NCBI GenBank assembly: GCA_030649445.1
Contig: JAUSKR010000038.1
Span: forward strand, 1-19,124
Reading direction: 5' to 3'
Length of the DNA: 19,124 nucleotides
Origin: a bacterium
GTDB taxonomy: Bacteria > Patescibacteriota > UBA1384 > XYA2-FULL-43-10 > 1-14-0-10-43-13
A model generated the notes under the pieces. It did no database searches. It was not told the origin of the DNA and saw only the letters and a list, made by a program, of their open reading frames with translations. Below are positions 13,761 to 18,996 of the stretch, one piece after another. The position numbers and the translations under genes were made by a program. How positions within the stretch are numbered: position 1 is the first letter of the stretch; each line of letters opens with the position of its first letter.

Positions 13761-15276
13761 TTTTTCCCTCAGAAATATTTGATCTTTTCGTTGATTTAAT
13801 TGTAACACGAAAAACTTCGAGGTATCTACCTGTCATCAATCTGGTCTGTGATTCAAAGGCTGGCAGTGAGGAGAAGAGAATGCTCGAGATTGGCAATATA
13901 ACCGGAGTCAAAATCCAGTCGTAAACGATCCGCCAGAAATTTTGTTTGCCCTGACGCGGTGGCATTAGTAGTGTTGAGATGATTAATGTCACGATCATGC
14001 CGATCCAAGCGATCATCAGCATTCTGCCATAGACAAAGGGGAAACTATAAGCCAGAATATTTGAGCGGAAACCCGAGCTGAAAACTAGCGGGATCCAAGC
14101 AGAAGTTGCTAGAATCAGTGGGTTCGTTGACCATGAGATGTGGGACTCCCACAGAATCAGAGCATTGGCCCAGCGGTCGAAAAAAGGAATCTTGGTATCC
14201 TTAAAAGTATGCTCCATCACATATGGAATATCGGATACTCCCCACGCCCAGCGCTTTTTCTGGAGATACTGCTCTTTCATCGTCTCGATAAAACTATTGG
14301 CCAGAACTGCGTCTTGATATATCGGCGTGTACATCGGCACGACTTCATGCCGGCCGTTGAATCTATAATATGTCCGCCAGAATTGATGACCATCTTCAAC
14401 AATCGTTTTTGTCGACCAAAAATCAACCCTCTTGAGAGCTTCTAAACTCTGGGCTTGAGCCGAAAAGTTGCGGAGGCGAGACGGCCTAGTTGTCACAATA
14501 AGCTGCCAAAATGATGAGCCGGTGGCGATCAGCCGGTTGATCATCGGCACATCCCAGATATTGTTGAAAAACATCGGTAATGGCTGAAAACTCTTGTGGA
14601 TCGGGTCATCGTCGGTAACATATTTATAAGCCAGATCGGCCAAATAGTTTTTATCAACAACGTGGTCAGCGTCCATTGTTGTGACGATAACATCTTCAGC
14701 CGGAATTCCCTCTTTTTCGAAATATGGCATGACAGCTTTGGCAGCGAAAGTAATGTTGCCGCCTTTGCCAATAACCTCGCCAGGAATATTTCCCGGATGC
14801 ATTGTTACCATAAAGTGTTTGAATTTGTTGTCATATTCTTTAGCTAAAATCCGACCATATTCAAGAGCGTTGTCTTTATCTCTTTCTTCGGTTCCTAGGA
14901 CAAAAATCACGTTTCTGATCGGATAATTTGAGTTGATGACTGATTCGACCGTCGATCGAAGAATTGAAATATCTTCCTTGTAGGTCGGGACGATGACGAG
15001 ATGATAAATTCTTTGCCAATTGACTGACGGATCAAGATTATTTAACTTTTCCAGCCAATTGATTTTCTGATCGCGGCGATAATTCCGGTAGCCAATAACA
15101 AGCCTGGTTGACATAATCACCGTCTTGACCAGCCAATAAACCATAAAAAAGATCATTAAGGTGGCGAAGGTTCTTGGTGAAGTAATAGCCAAAAATATTG
15201 GCAAAAGAACTAGTATCCAAGCAATCGCACCGGGCAAGATTTCGAATAATCTTTTGTATTTCCAATGAGAGTTCAT
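13747..15276 (-). CDS. Multi-pass GT2 glycosyltransferase, cellulose synthase-like
   Basis: A 509-residue membrane enzyme. Two hydrophobic segments near the N-terminus (about 14-32 and 38-58) precede a cytosolic GT-A domain with VIVPTYKED (94-102), MDADH (201-205, metal-binding Asp202 and Asp204), a catalytic-base-like VEDGHQFW (293-300) and QKKRW (339-343, the QxxRW pattern of processive beta-glycosyltransferases). C-terminal hydrophobic segments lie around 375-480. Together this fits a processive synthase or a large polyprenyl-linked sugar transferase. The start overlaps the stop of the upstream small membrane gene as ATGA. The polymer or acceptor cannot be read from the sequence; an exopolysaccharide or surface glycan role is inferred from the neighbours. 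Confidence 0.85.
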   Translation of the reverse strand: MNSHWKYKRLFEILPGAIAWILVLLPIFLAITSPRTFATLMIFFMVYWLVKTVIMSTRLVIGYRNYRRDQKINWLEKLNNLDPSVNWQRIYHLVIVPTYKEDISILRSTVESVINSNYPIRNVIFVLGTEERDKDNALEYGRILAKEYDNKFKHFMVTMHPGNIPGEVIGKGGNITFAAKAVMPYFEKEGIPAEDVIVTTMDADHVVDKNYLADLAYKYVTDDDPIHKSFQPLPMFFNNIWDVPMINRLIATGSSFWQLIVTTRPSRLRNFSAQAQSLEALKRVDFWSTKTIVEDGHQFWRTYYRFNGRHEVVPMYTPIYQDAVLANSFIETMKEQYLQKKRWAWGVSDIPYVMEHTFKDTKIPFFDRWANALILWESHISWSTNPLILATSAWIPLVFSSGFRSNILAYSFPFVYGRMLMIAWIGMIVTLIISTLLMPPRQGKQNFWRIVYDWILTPVILPISSILFSSLPAFESQTRLMTGRYLEVFRVTIKSTKRSNISEGKNGSS

Positions 15277-15605
15277 AGATTTGAAAGATAAAAAATTTCC
15301 AAAATCAAGACGAGAACCGACAGCACGATATTGCTAATAAAAAGAAAATAACCAATCTCTTTTTCTTTGGGATGAGCAATAATAGCTAAAAAGGTATTGA
15401 CAAAAAGCATAATTGCCAATAGTTTTATCGGATAAATATTGACTCGCAGGTAGACATAAATATCCGGACTGCTTAAATATTTTGACCAGAGCCAATAATC
15501 AAGAAGAAATAATACGACTGCCAACAGAAAAAGGACTCGATCGATAGAATCATCCCAGAGCGCAGCTTTCAGAAACTGCCAATTTGTTTTGAAATAATTT
15601 TCCAT
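15273..15605 (-). CDS. Small three-helix membrane protein, first gene of the glycosyltransferase operon
   Basis: A 110-residue protein with hydrophobic segments at about 24-42, 56-76 and 84-107. I do not recognise a family. Its stop overlaps the start of the GT2 synthase gene by 4 nt (ATGA), which suggests it is translated with it and may be its membrane partner. The ATG at 15605 lies only 6 nt after the CCA end of a tRNA-Thr remnant, leaving no room for a Shine-Dalgarno site outside tRNA sequence. Translation of this operon therefore starts in tRNA-derived DNA or on a processed transcript. Confidence 0.7.
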   Translation of the reverse strand: MENYFKTNWQFLKAALWDDSIDRVLFLLAVVLFLLDYWLWSKYLSSPDIYVYLRVNIYPIKLLAIMLFVNTFLAIIAHPKEKEIGYFLFISNIVLSVLVLILEIFYLSNL

Positions 15606-15611
15606 ATGTAT

Positions 15612-15696
15612 TGGAGCCGATGAGAGGAGTTGAACCTCCGACTTTACCCCGCCCGTGCCGCTTGGGCGGGGCGAGCTTTACGAAAGTGTTGTTCTA
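15612..15696 (-). pseudogene. tRNA-Thr(CGU) remnant, 5' part missing and interrupted by a hairpin
   Basis: On the minus strand a diverged copy of tRNA-Thr runs from the D-loop TA (15696) through TAGAAC, the anticodon arm CACTTTCGTAAAG (anticodon CGT), the T-arm GGAGGTTCAACTCCT and acceptor CATCGGC to TCCA (15612-15615). The acceptor 5' strand and first D-stem strand are absent; in their place is the REP hairpin and end of the GIY-YIG gene. A second hairpin (15647-15671) splits the anticodon arm from the T-arm. The intact tRNA-Thr with the same anticodon is at 15999-16074, so this looks like a displaced older 3' part. Confidence 0.7.
15642..15681. repeat. GC hairpin inserted in the tRNA-Thr remnant with 6-bp flanking repeats
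   Basis: A perfect 8-bp stem CCCCGCCC/GGGCGGGG (15647-15654 with 15664-15671) is flanked by the direct repeat CTTTAC at 15642-15647 and 15676-15681. This resembles a small palindromic element with target duplication, although the left repeat shares one C with the stem. Confidence 0.5.
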
Positions 15697-15756
15697 CTTC
15701 ACTCCGCCTTGAGCTCAGGCGGGGCAAGTTCATCCCGTCTTGAATTGCAGGCGGGA
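15695..15756. repeat. Two tandem REP-like hairpins at the 3' end of the GIY-YIG gene
   Basis: Hairpin one pairs CTCCGCCT with AGGCGGGG (15702-15709 with 15717-15724); hairpin two pairs TCCCGTCT with AGGCGGGA (15733-15740 with 15749-15756). Both are followed by caag. The first sits in a 34-nt block (15695-15728) that matches 17057-17090 at 31 positions. The GIY-YIG coding frame reads through both, so they encode its C-terminal tail. Confidence 0.7.
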
Positions 15757-15989
15757 CAAGCTAAGAATTCCTTATATTTCCTGTTCTTCTTTTTCAACCA
15801 AATTTCGTGTTTTCTGGCTTCTAAGTAATCAGTGTGTCCCTTTGAGAAACACAATCTCCACGGCCGCTTCATTGCGGTGACCTTCAGCTTACCAGAATTA
15901 TGCTCGTCGAGACGTTTTTCGACGTTTTCCGTGATACCTGCATAAAAACTGCCATCTTTTGCACTCTTTATTAAGTAAGTATAAATCAT
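15699..15989 (-). CDS. GIY-YIG endonuclease domain protein
   Basis: A 96-residue single-domain nuclease. The first strand YTYLIKS and the second strand YAGIT (16-20) are the GIY and YIG elements; Arg26 in ENVEKRLDEHN and Glu57 in LEARKHE occupy the catalytic Arg and metal-binding Glu positions. The family cuts DNA with one metal ion and includes UvrC N-domains and homing endonucleases. I place the start at 15989 (MIYTYL), preceded by AAGG, not at 16007, which lies in tRNA sequence. The last 20 residues or so (CPACNSRRDELAPPELKAE) are encoded by two REP hairpins. The gene lies between an intact tRNA-Thr and a truncated tRNA-Thr copy, which suggests it belongs to a tRNA-targeting mobile unit. 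A DNA repair role is the alternative. Confidence 0.82.
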   Translation of the reverse strand: MIYTYLIKSAKDGSFYAGITENVEKRLDEHNSGKLKVTAMKRPWRLCFSKGHTDYLEARKHEIWLKKKNRKYKEFLACPACNSRRDELAPPELKAE

Positions 15990-15998
15990 TTTTAACCT

Positions 15999-16074
15999 TG
16001 GAGCCAATGGTGGGAGTCGAACCCACGACCTCTGCTTTACGAAAGCATTGCTCTACCAACTGAGCTACATTGGC
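15999..16074 (-). tRNA. tRNA-Thr(CGU)
   Basis: A 76-nt cloverleaf: acceptor GCCAATG pairs CATTGGC, D-arm GCTC/GAGC, anticodon loop TTCGTAA (anticodon CGT) on stem ATGCT/AGCAG with an A-G mismatch at its outer pair, T-arm GTGGGTTCGACTCCCAC, discriminator T and encoded CCA. Its first 10 bases overlap the end of the HIT gene. Confidence 0.93.
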
Positions 16075-16535
16075 ATAAAGTGTTCTCTTAAAGCGGCAGC
16101 GAATATTCTCCTCTCTTCCGACTTCGAGACTCTCACATCGCTCAATTTATTAAGCAGACCGTCATCATTGAACCGAGGGAAAATATGCATATGATAGTGA
16201 AAAGCGTGTTGTTCGCTGGCTGGCTCATTGTTTTGCTGAATCATAACCCCGTCACATTTTCTAACCCTTTTCATTGCGATTGCGACTGCCTTCGCCACTT
16301 TAATAATTTTATTTGCCTCTTTCTCTGGTAAATCATAGAGATTTTCGTAATGTTTAAGCGGAACGACGATTGCATGTCCGGGATTGTTGCCAACAAATTT
16401 AGAATTAATCAACGCCATCACCAAGTCGTCACGATAAAAAATATCGTCTTGTTTTATCATCGTGTCTTCATTTTCAACACCTGCAACTGCAAGGCAAATC
16501 GGACATTCGTAGTTTTTGGGAACGTGATTATACAT
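16065..16535 (-). CDS. HIT family nucleotide hydrolase/transferase
   Basis: A 156-residue protein with the histidine triad HYHMHIF (His113, 115, 117), plus His110 nearby and the upstream NPGHAIVVPLKH segment (51-62), typical of Hint/FHIT-type enzymes that hydrolyse nucleoside phosphoramidates or dinucleoside polyphosphates via an AMP-histidine intermediate. CPIC (11-14) near the N-terminus resembles the metal-binding start of some HIT proteins. The ATG at 16535 overlaps the end of the PPC gene by 8 nt, so the two are translationally coupled. The last codons and the stop TAG lie inside the tRNA-Thr gene (10-nt overlap). The C-terminus AALREHFMPM may therefore have been reshaped by the arrival of the tRNA. 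Confidence 0.88.
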   Translation of the reverse strand: MYNHVPKNYECPICLAVAGVENEDTMIKQDDIFYRDDLVMALINSKFVGNNPGHAIVVPLKHYENLYDLPEKEANKIIKVAKAVAIAMKRVRKCDGVMIQQNNEPASEQHAFHYHMHIFPRFNDDGLLNKLSDVRVSKSEERRIFAAALREHFMPM

Positions 16536-16923
16536 TTTTGATTACTAATTCTTCATAACCTGTTTCCTTGTCAAATTCTCTCCCAAATGACAAACCATCT
16601 AATTCAGCAATCACAATTTCAGCTGTTGTCCGGATTATCGCGCCGTCCTTCAGGTGTCCGCCAAAAACATTTCCATCTTTGTCTGAAATCGAAATATGGA
16701 GGTGGCCATCGTTTTCTTCAAGAGTACCCGCCAGCGAAACAATTTCAAAGTCTTCTTCAAAAGTTTTTATTTCTTTCGCGCCAGCCATCCTAATTATGAT
16801 CTTTTGGAGACTGCCAACACAAGTTAAAATTGCACCAGCTGATATTTTGTTCTGCTTTGTAAACTTAAATATTTCTTTCTTAAGGTCTTGGCCTGGATGC
16901 AATCTAAATGCGAATGTTTTCAT
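16528..16923 (-). CDS. PPC/DUF296 domain protein
   Basis: 131 residues from the ATG at 16923, covering one plants-and-prokaryotes-conserved (PPC, DUF296) domain. Diagnostic pieces are the start MKTFAFRLHPGQDL, HLHISISDKDG (74-84) and FGGHLKDGAIIRTTAEIVI (87-105), with His74, His76 and His90 as likely metal ligands. Plant relatives carry AT-hook DNA-binding parts and form trimers; bacterial single-domain forms have no settled function. The longer frame to 17055 runs through tRNA-Gly and is rejected. No Shine-Dalgarno is visible; TATAAT lies one base upstream of the ATG. It is co-oriented with tRNA-Gly(CCC) upstream and overlaps the HIT gene downstream. Confidence 0.85.
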   Translation of the reverse strand: MKTFAFRLHPGQDLKKEIFKFTKQNKISAGAILTCVGSLQKIIIRMAGAKEIKTFEEDFEIVSLAGTLEENDGHLHISISDKDGNVFGGHLKDGAIIRTTAEIVIAELDGLSFGREFDKETGYEELVIKNV

Positions 16924-16950
16924 GATTATAATATCACAATCAGAATTAAT

Positions 16951-17024
16951 TGGAGCGGGTAACGGGAATCGAACCCGTGACTCATCCTTGGGAAGGACGC
17001 ATTTTACCACTAAACTACACTCGC
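16951..17024 (-). tRNA. tRNA-Gly(CCC)
   Basis: A 74-nt cloverleaf: acceptor GCGAGTG faces TACCCGC with one A-C mismatch and one G-U pair, D-stem GTTT/AAAT, anticodon stem CGTCC/GGATG, loop TTCCCAA (anticodon CCC), T-arm ACGGGTTCGATTCCCGT, discriminator T and encoded CCA. The weak acceptor is unusual for a working tRNA. A 17-nt piece of it recurs upstream at 17043-17059. Confidence 0.88.
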
Positions 17025-17042
17025 TTACAACTATGGAGGAGG

Positions 17043-17059
17043 AGGAAGGACGCATTTTA
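17043..17059 (-). repeat. tRNA-Gly(CCC) fragment upstream of the intact gene
   Basis: Exact 17-nt copy of 16991-17007, covering the 3' side of the D-loop to the anticodon stem (GTAAAATGCGTCCTTCC on the minus strand). It is fused to the REP-like element 17058-17120 at the D-loop TA, the same tRNA position as in the tRNA-Thr remnant. Confidence 0.7.
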
Positions 17060-17120
17060 CTTCACCCCGCCTAGATCTCAGGCGGGGCAAGCAAAACCAT
17101 ACCCGCAGATGGGGTGAAGT
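17058..17120. mobile_element. 63-bp MITE/REP-like element with 10-bp terminal inverted repeats
   Basis: Ends acttcacccc (17058-17067) and ggggtgaagt (17111-17120) are perfect inverted repeats. Inside is the hairpin CCCCGCCT/AGGCGGGG (17064-17071 with 17079-17086) followed by caag. The left 34 nt match the block at the end of the GIY-YIG gene at 31 of 34 positions. Beyond the right end, the minus strand contains AGTGGTAAA (17134-17142), which also occurs in the tRNA-Gly D-arm, so the element may split an older tRNA-Gly copy. Confidence 0.55.
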
Positions 17121-17125
17121 CTTAT

Positions 17126-17148
17126 GCTTAAAATTTACCACTTTAAGC
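17126..17148. repeat. Small inverted repeat
   Basis: GCTTAAA (17126-17132) and TTTAAGC (17142-17148) can form a 7-bp hairpin around the D-loop-like word. Significance is unclear. Confidence 0.3.
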
Positions 17149-17187
17149 GAAAAATAACAACTAGAATTTCTCGTTTTTGTCCAAAAT

Positions 17188-17213
17188 GAAAAACAGTCTA
17201 AAAATTAGACTGT
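17188..17213 (-). terminator. Intrinsic terminator, minus strand
   Basis: A perfect 8-bp stem ACAGTCTA/TAGACTGT (17193-17200 with 17206-17213) is followed on the minus strand by TTTTTCATTTT. It ends a transcript coming from higher coordinates, that is from the frame at 17239-17391. Confidence 0.75.
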
Positions 17214-17238
17214 AGTTTAGACCGATATTTAGATGAAA

Positions 17239-17391
17239 TTATTTCTTTTTGAGAATAAAACGGCCATTGCTCTTGACCATATCAATGATGATTTTGGTGC
17301 TGATACCATCTTCCCCGCTTCGATGCTTGCCGGCGGCGACTCCGCCCCCGACCGCATCCCCCTTTGGGAGACCAATATATGATATCTTGCA
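17239..17391 (-). pseudogene. Coding-like 3' remnant of an unrecognised gene
   Basis: A 50-codon frame with no normal start is bounded upstream by TAG at 17392-17394 and ends in TAA 26 nt before a terminator. It reads IGLPKGDAVGGGVAAG, then KHRSGEDGISTKIIID, then MVKSNGRFILKKK. The Gly-rich part is GC-rich and the lysine-rich end is AT-rich. The terminator and amino-acid make-up suggest real coding sequence that lost its 5' part. I do not recognise the family, and a small intact gene with an unusual start is possible. Confidence 0.35.
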
Positions 17392-17397
17392 CTAAAA

Positions 17398-17453
17398 TTG
17401 AAAAATGAATGATTTGATGATATATCATATAGACTGATCGGCATGTCCGATCA
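17398..17453 (+). promoter_or_regulatory. lysA promoter with palindrome and leader hairpin
   Basis: TTGAAA (17398-17403), a 17-nt spacer and TATATC (17421-17426) form a candidate promoter. A perfect 10-bp palindrome TGATATATCA (17418-17427) covers the -10. A start near 17433 puts the hairpin TGATCGG-CATGT-CCGATCA (17435-17453) at the very 5' end of the mRNA, followed by AAGGAG (17461-17466). The palindrome could bind a repressor and the hairpin could stabilise the transcript. Confidence 0.5.
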
Positions 17454-17473
17454 ATTCCACAAGGAGACGCCTG

Positions 17474-18763
17474 ATGCAACGAATCGGCGGATTTGCGTAC
17501 GTCGAGGGAGTGCTGTGTTGCGACGGCATCCCCTTGACGAAGATCATCGAAGCAGGCGCAGACGAAACCGGTAGAACACCGGCGTATGTCTATAGCGAGA
17601 CAACACTGAGGGAGAACTGTCATGCAGTTCGAGAAGCCTTTCCAAGCGCTCAAGTTCGTTACGCTGTCAAGGCGTGCATGAACATCAGAATACTGGAACT
17701 CCTCCGACGGCTTGGACTGGGGTTTGATGTCGTCTCGCACGGTGAGATGGCGCGGGTCGCGCGAGCCGGTGGACGCGGTGAGGAAACCACCTTCGCCGGC
17801 GTCGGCAAGACCGACTACGATATCTTCGAAGCCGTTAGGTTCGGAGCGACGATTGTCGTCGAGAGACCGGAGGAACTGCCGGTCATTCAACTGGCAACAG
17901 AGCAACTCGGGAAGCAGATCAGGGTACTCCTGCGGCTCCGACCGGGCGTCGACGCACACACACATACCGGTTTGACGACCGGAACTGAGAACTCCAAGTT
18001 TGGCATGCCTCTTGATATGGTTCGCCATATCTTGAAGCACCGGACGGATTATCCCCGGCTGAATGTCACTGGGATTCACATCCATATCGGATCGCAGATC
18101 GAGAGCCCGACGAGCACCGTCAGGGCGCTCGATGTCGCGCTCCCGCTCATCGACCGGTTTCATCTGTCTACCATCGACATCGGCGGCGGCTTTCCAGTCA
18201 ACTATAGAGAGACCGGATCCGTCACTAACATCGCGGCGTTTGGCCAAGCGGTTCGAGATGCGATCGGCGGTCGTGACGTCCAACTCCTCATCGAGCCGGG
18301 GCGATACATCACCGCAAACGCCGGCGTCCTCGTGATGACGGTGCTGTCGGAGGAAAACGGCTACAGTCCGAGACGTGGTTGGTGGCGCACCGTCGTCTGC
18401 GACACCGGTATGGGCAGTCAGATGCGTCCGGCACTTTATGACGCTTACCATCAGGTCTGGCCAGTCGAAGAGTGCGAGAGCCCTTCACCAATCCCGACCT
18501 CAATCGCCGGGCCTTACTGCGAGAGCACGGACTTCCTCGCCCGGAATCGAACCAACCTGCCTCCAGGACTGCGACGCGGCGACCGGCTCGTCATAATGCA
18601 CACCGGCGGCTATGGCCGGGCAATGGCCCAGCACGGCTACAACGGCCAGGGACTCGGTGCCGAACTGCTGGTCGATCGTGACCGCAATGTAAGAGTCATC
18701 GCCAGACGGGAATCGTTCGCCGATCAGATGACTCTTGAGATGTTAACAGACCCACTAGTCTAG
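17474..18763 (+). CDS. lysA: Diaminopimelate decarboxylase (PLP, fold III)
   Basis: A 429-residue enzyme predicted to decarboxylate meso-diaminopimelate to lysine. The PLP lysine is Lys66 in YAVKACMN; other family motifs are FDVVSHGE (84-91), FAGVGKTD (107-114), ENSKFGM (172-178), HIHIGSQI (202-209), IGGGFP (236-241), EPGRY (274-278), the substrate-site GPYCESTDF (346-354, Cys349 and Glu350) and TGGYGRAMAQHGYNG (377-391). Length and motif order fit LysA; ornithine or carboxynorspermidine decarboxylases are less likely given the GPxCES motif. The start has AAGGAG 7 nt upstream. The gene is GC-rich and stands alone among AT-rich DNA, like the lipoprotein, pyrD and pyrC genes, and its leader resembles that of the lipoprotein gene. 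It may supply lysine or consume host-derived diaminopimelate; that is inference. Confidence 0.9.
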   Translation: MQRIGGFAYVEGVLCCDGIPLTKIIEAGADETGRTPAYVYSETTLRENCHAVREAFPSAQVRYAVKACMNIRILELLRRLGLGFDVVSHGEMARVARAGGRGEETTFAGVGKTDYDIFEAVRFGATIVVERPEELPVIQLATEQLGKQIRVLLRLRPGVDAHTHTGLTTGTENSKFGMPLDMVRHILKHRTDYPRLNVTGIHIHIGSQIESPTSTVRALDVALPLIDRFHLSTIDIGGGFPVNYRETGSVTNIAAFGQAVRDAIGGRDVQLLIEPGRYITANAGVLVMTVLSEENGYSPRRGWWRTVVCDTGMGSQMRPALYDAYHQVWPVEECESPSPIPTSIAGPYCESTDFLARNRTNLPPGLRRGDRLVIMHTGGYGRAMAQHGYNGQGLGAELLVDRDRNVRVIARRESFADQMTLEMLTDPLV

Positions 18764-18796
18764 GCTTTCCCCAAACAGGACTGCTTGCTTCCAAGA

Positions 18797-18821
18797 CGCC
18801 TGCCGCATCCCGCGGCAGGCG
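18797..18821 (+). terminator. Hairpin after lysA
   Basis: A perfect 10-bp stem CGCCTGCCGC/GCGGCAGGCG with loop ATCCC lies 33 nt after the stop; it is followed by TAAAGTTTATAAG, a poor U-tract. Confidence 0.6.
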
Positions 18822-18908
18822 TAAAGTTTATAAGGCACATTTTTTACATCAAAAATGCCATTTTCAGGCGACTATATCTCTTTGTATTTATTTATTTATG
18901 ATCGCTTT

Positions 18909-18946
18909 TTCCCCACTACAGCACACCGGTGTGGTGTAGTGGGGAA
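18909..18946. repeat. 38-bp near-perfect palindrome
   Basis: The arms pair 18909-18920 with 18935-18946 (12 bp), then one G-G mismatch, then CACACC with GGTGTG with no loop. It could extrude as a cruciform or act as a terminator or protein-binding site; it lacks a long U-tract. Confidence 0.6.
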
Positions 18947-18973
18947 ATAAGTAAAAATATTTTAAATTAAAAA

Positions 18974-18996
18974 ATCGCCACTAATTCGGGCGATTG
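18974..18996 (-). terminator. Terminator on the minus strand near the right edge
   Basis: AATCGCC (18974-18980) pairs with GGCGATT within 18989-18996; on the minus strand the stem is followed by TTTTTTAATTT. It would end a transcript entering from the right of the window. Confidence 0.65.

Noticed and set aside
13761..13808. GTG start giving 16 extra residues on the GT39 protein
   Set aside because: The ATG at 13760 has GAGGG at proper distance and begins directly before the first membrane segment; the GTG has none.
15612..15696. A working second tRNA-Thr
   Set aside because: The acceptor 5' strand and first D-stem strand are missing and a hairpin interrupts it, so no full cloverleaf can form.
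16924..17055. 44-codon N-terminal extension of the PPC protein
   Set aside because: It is translated from tRNA-Gly; the PPC family start matches the internal ATG at 16923.
17398..17473. Lysine riboswitch upstream of lysA
   Set aside because: The leader after the predicted start is about 40 nt with one short hairpin, far too small for the lysine aptamer.
17282..18451. 389-codon open frame on the minus strand opposite lysA
   Set aside because: It is antisense to a complete LysA with all family motifs. High GC at third positions removes stops from the opposite strand, and its translation has no recognisable domain.
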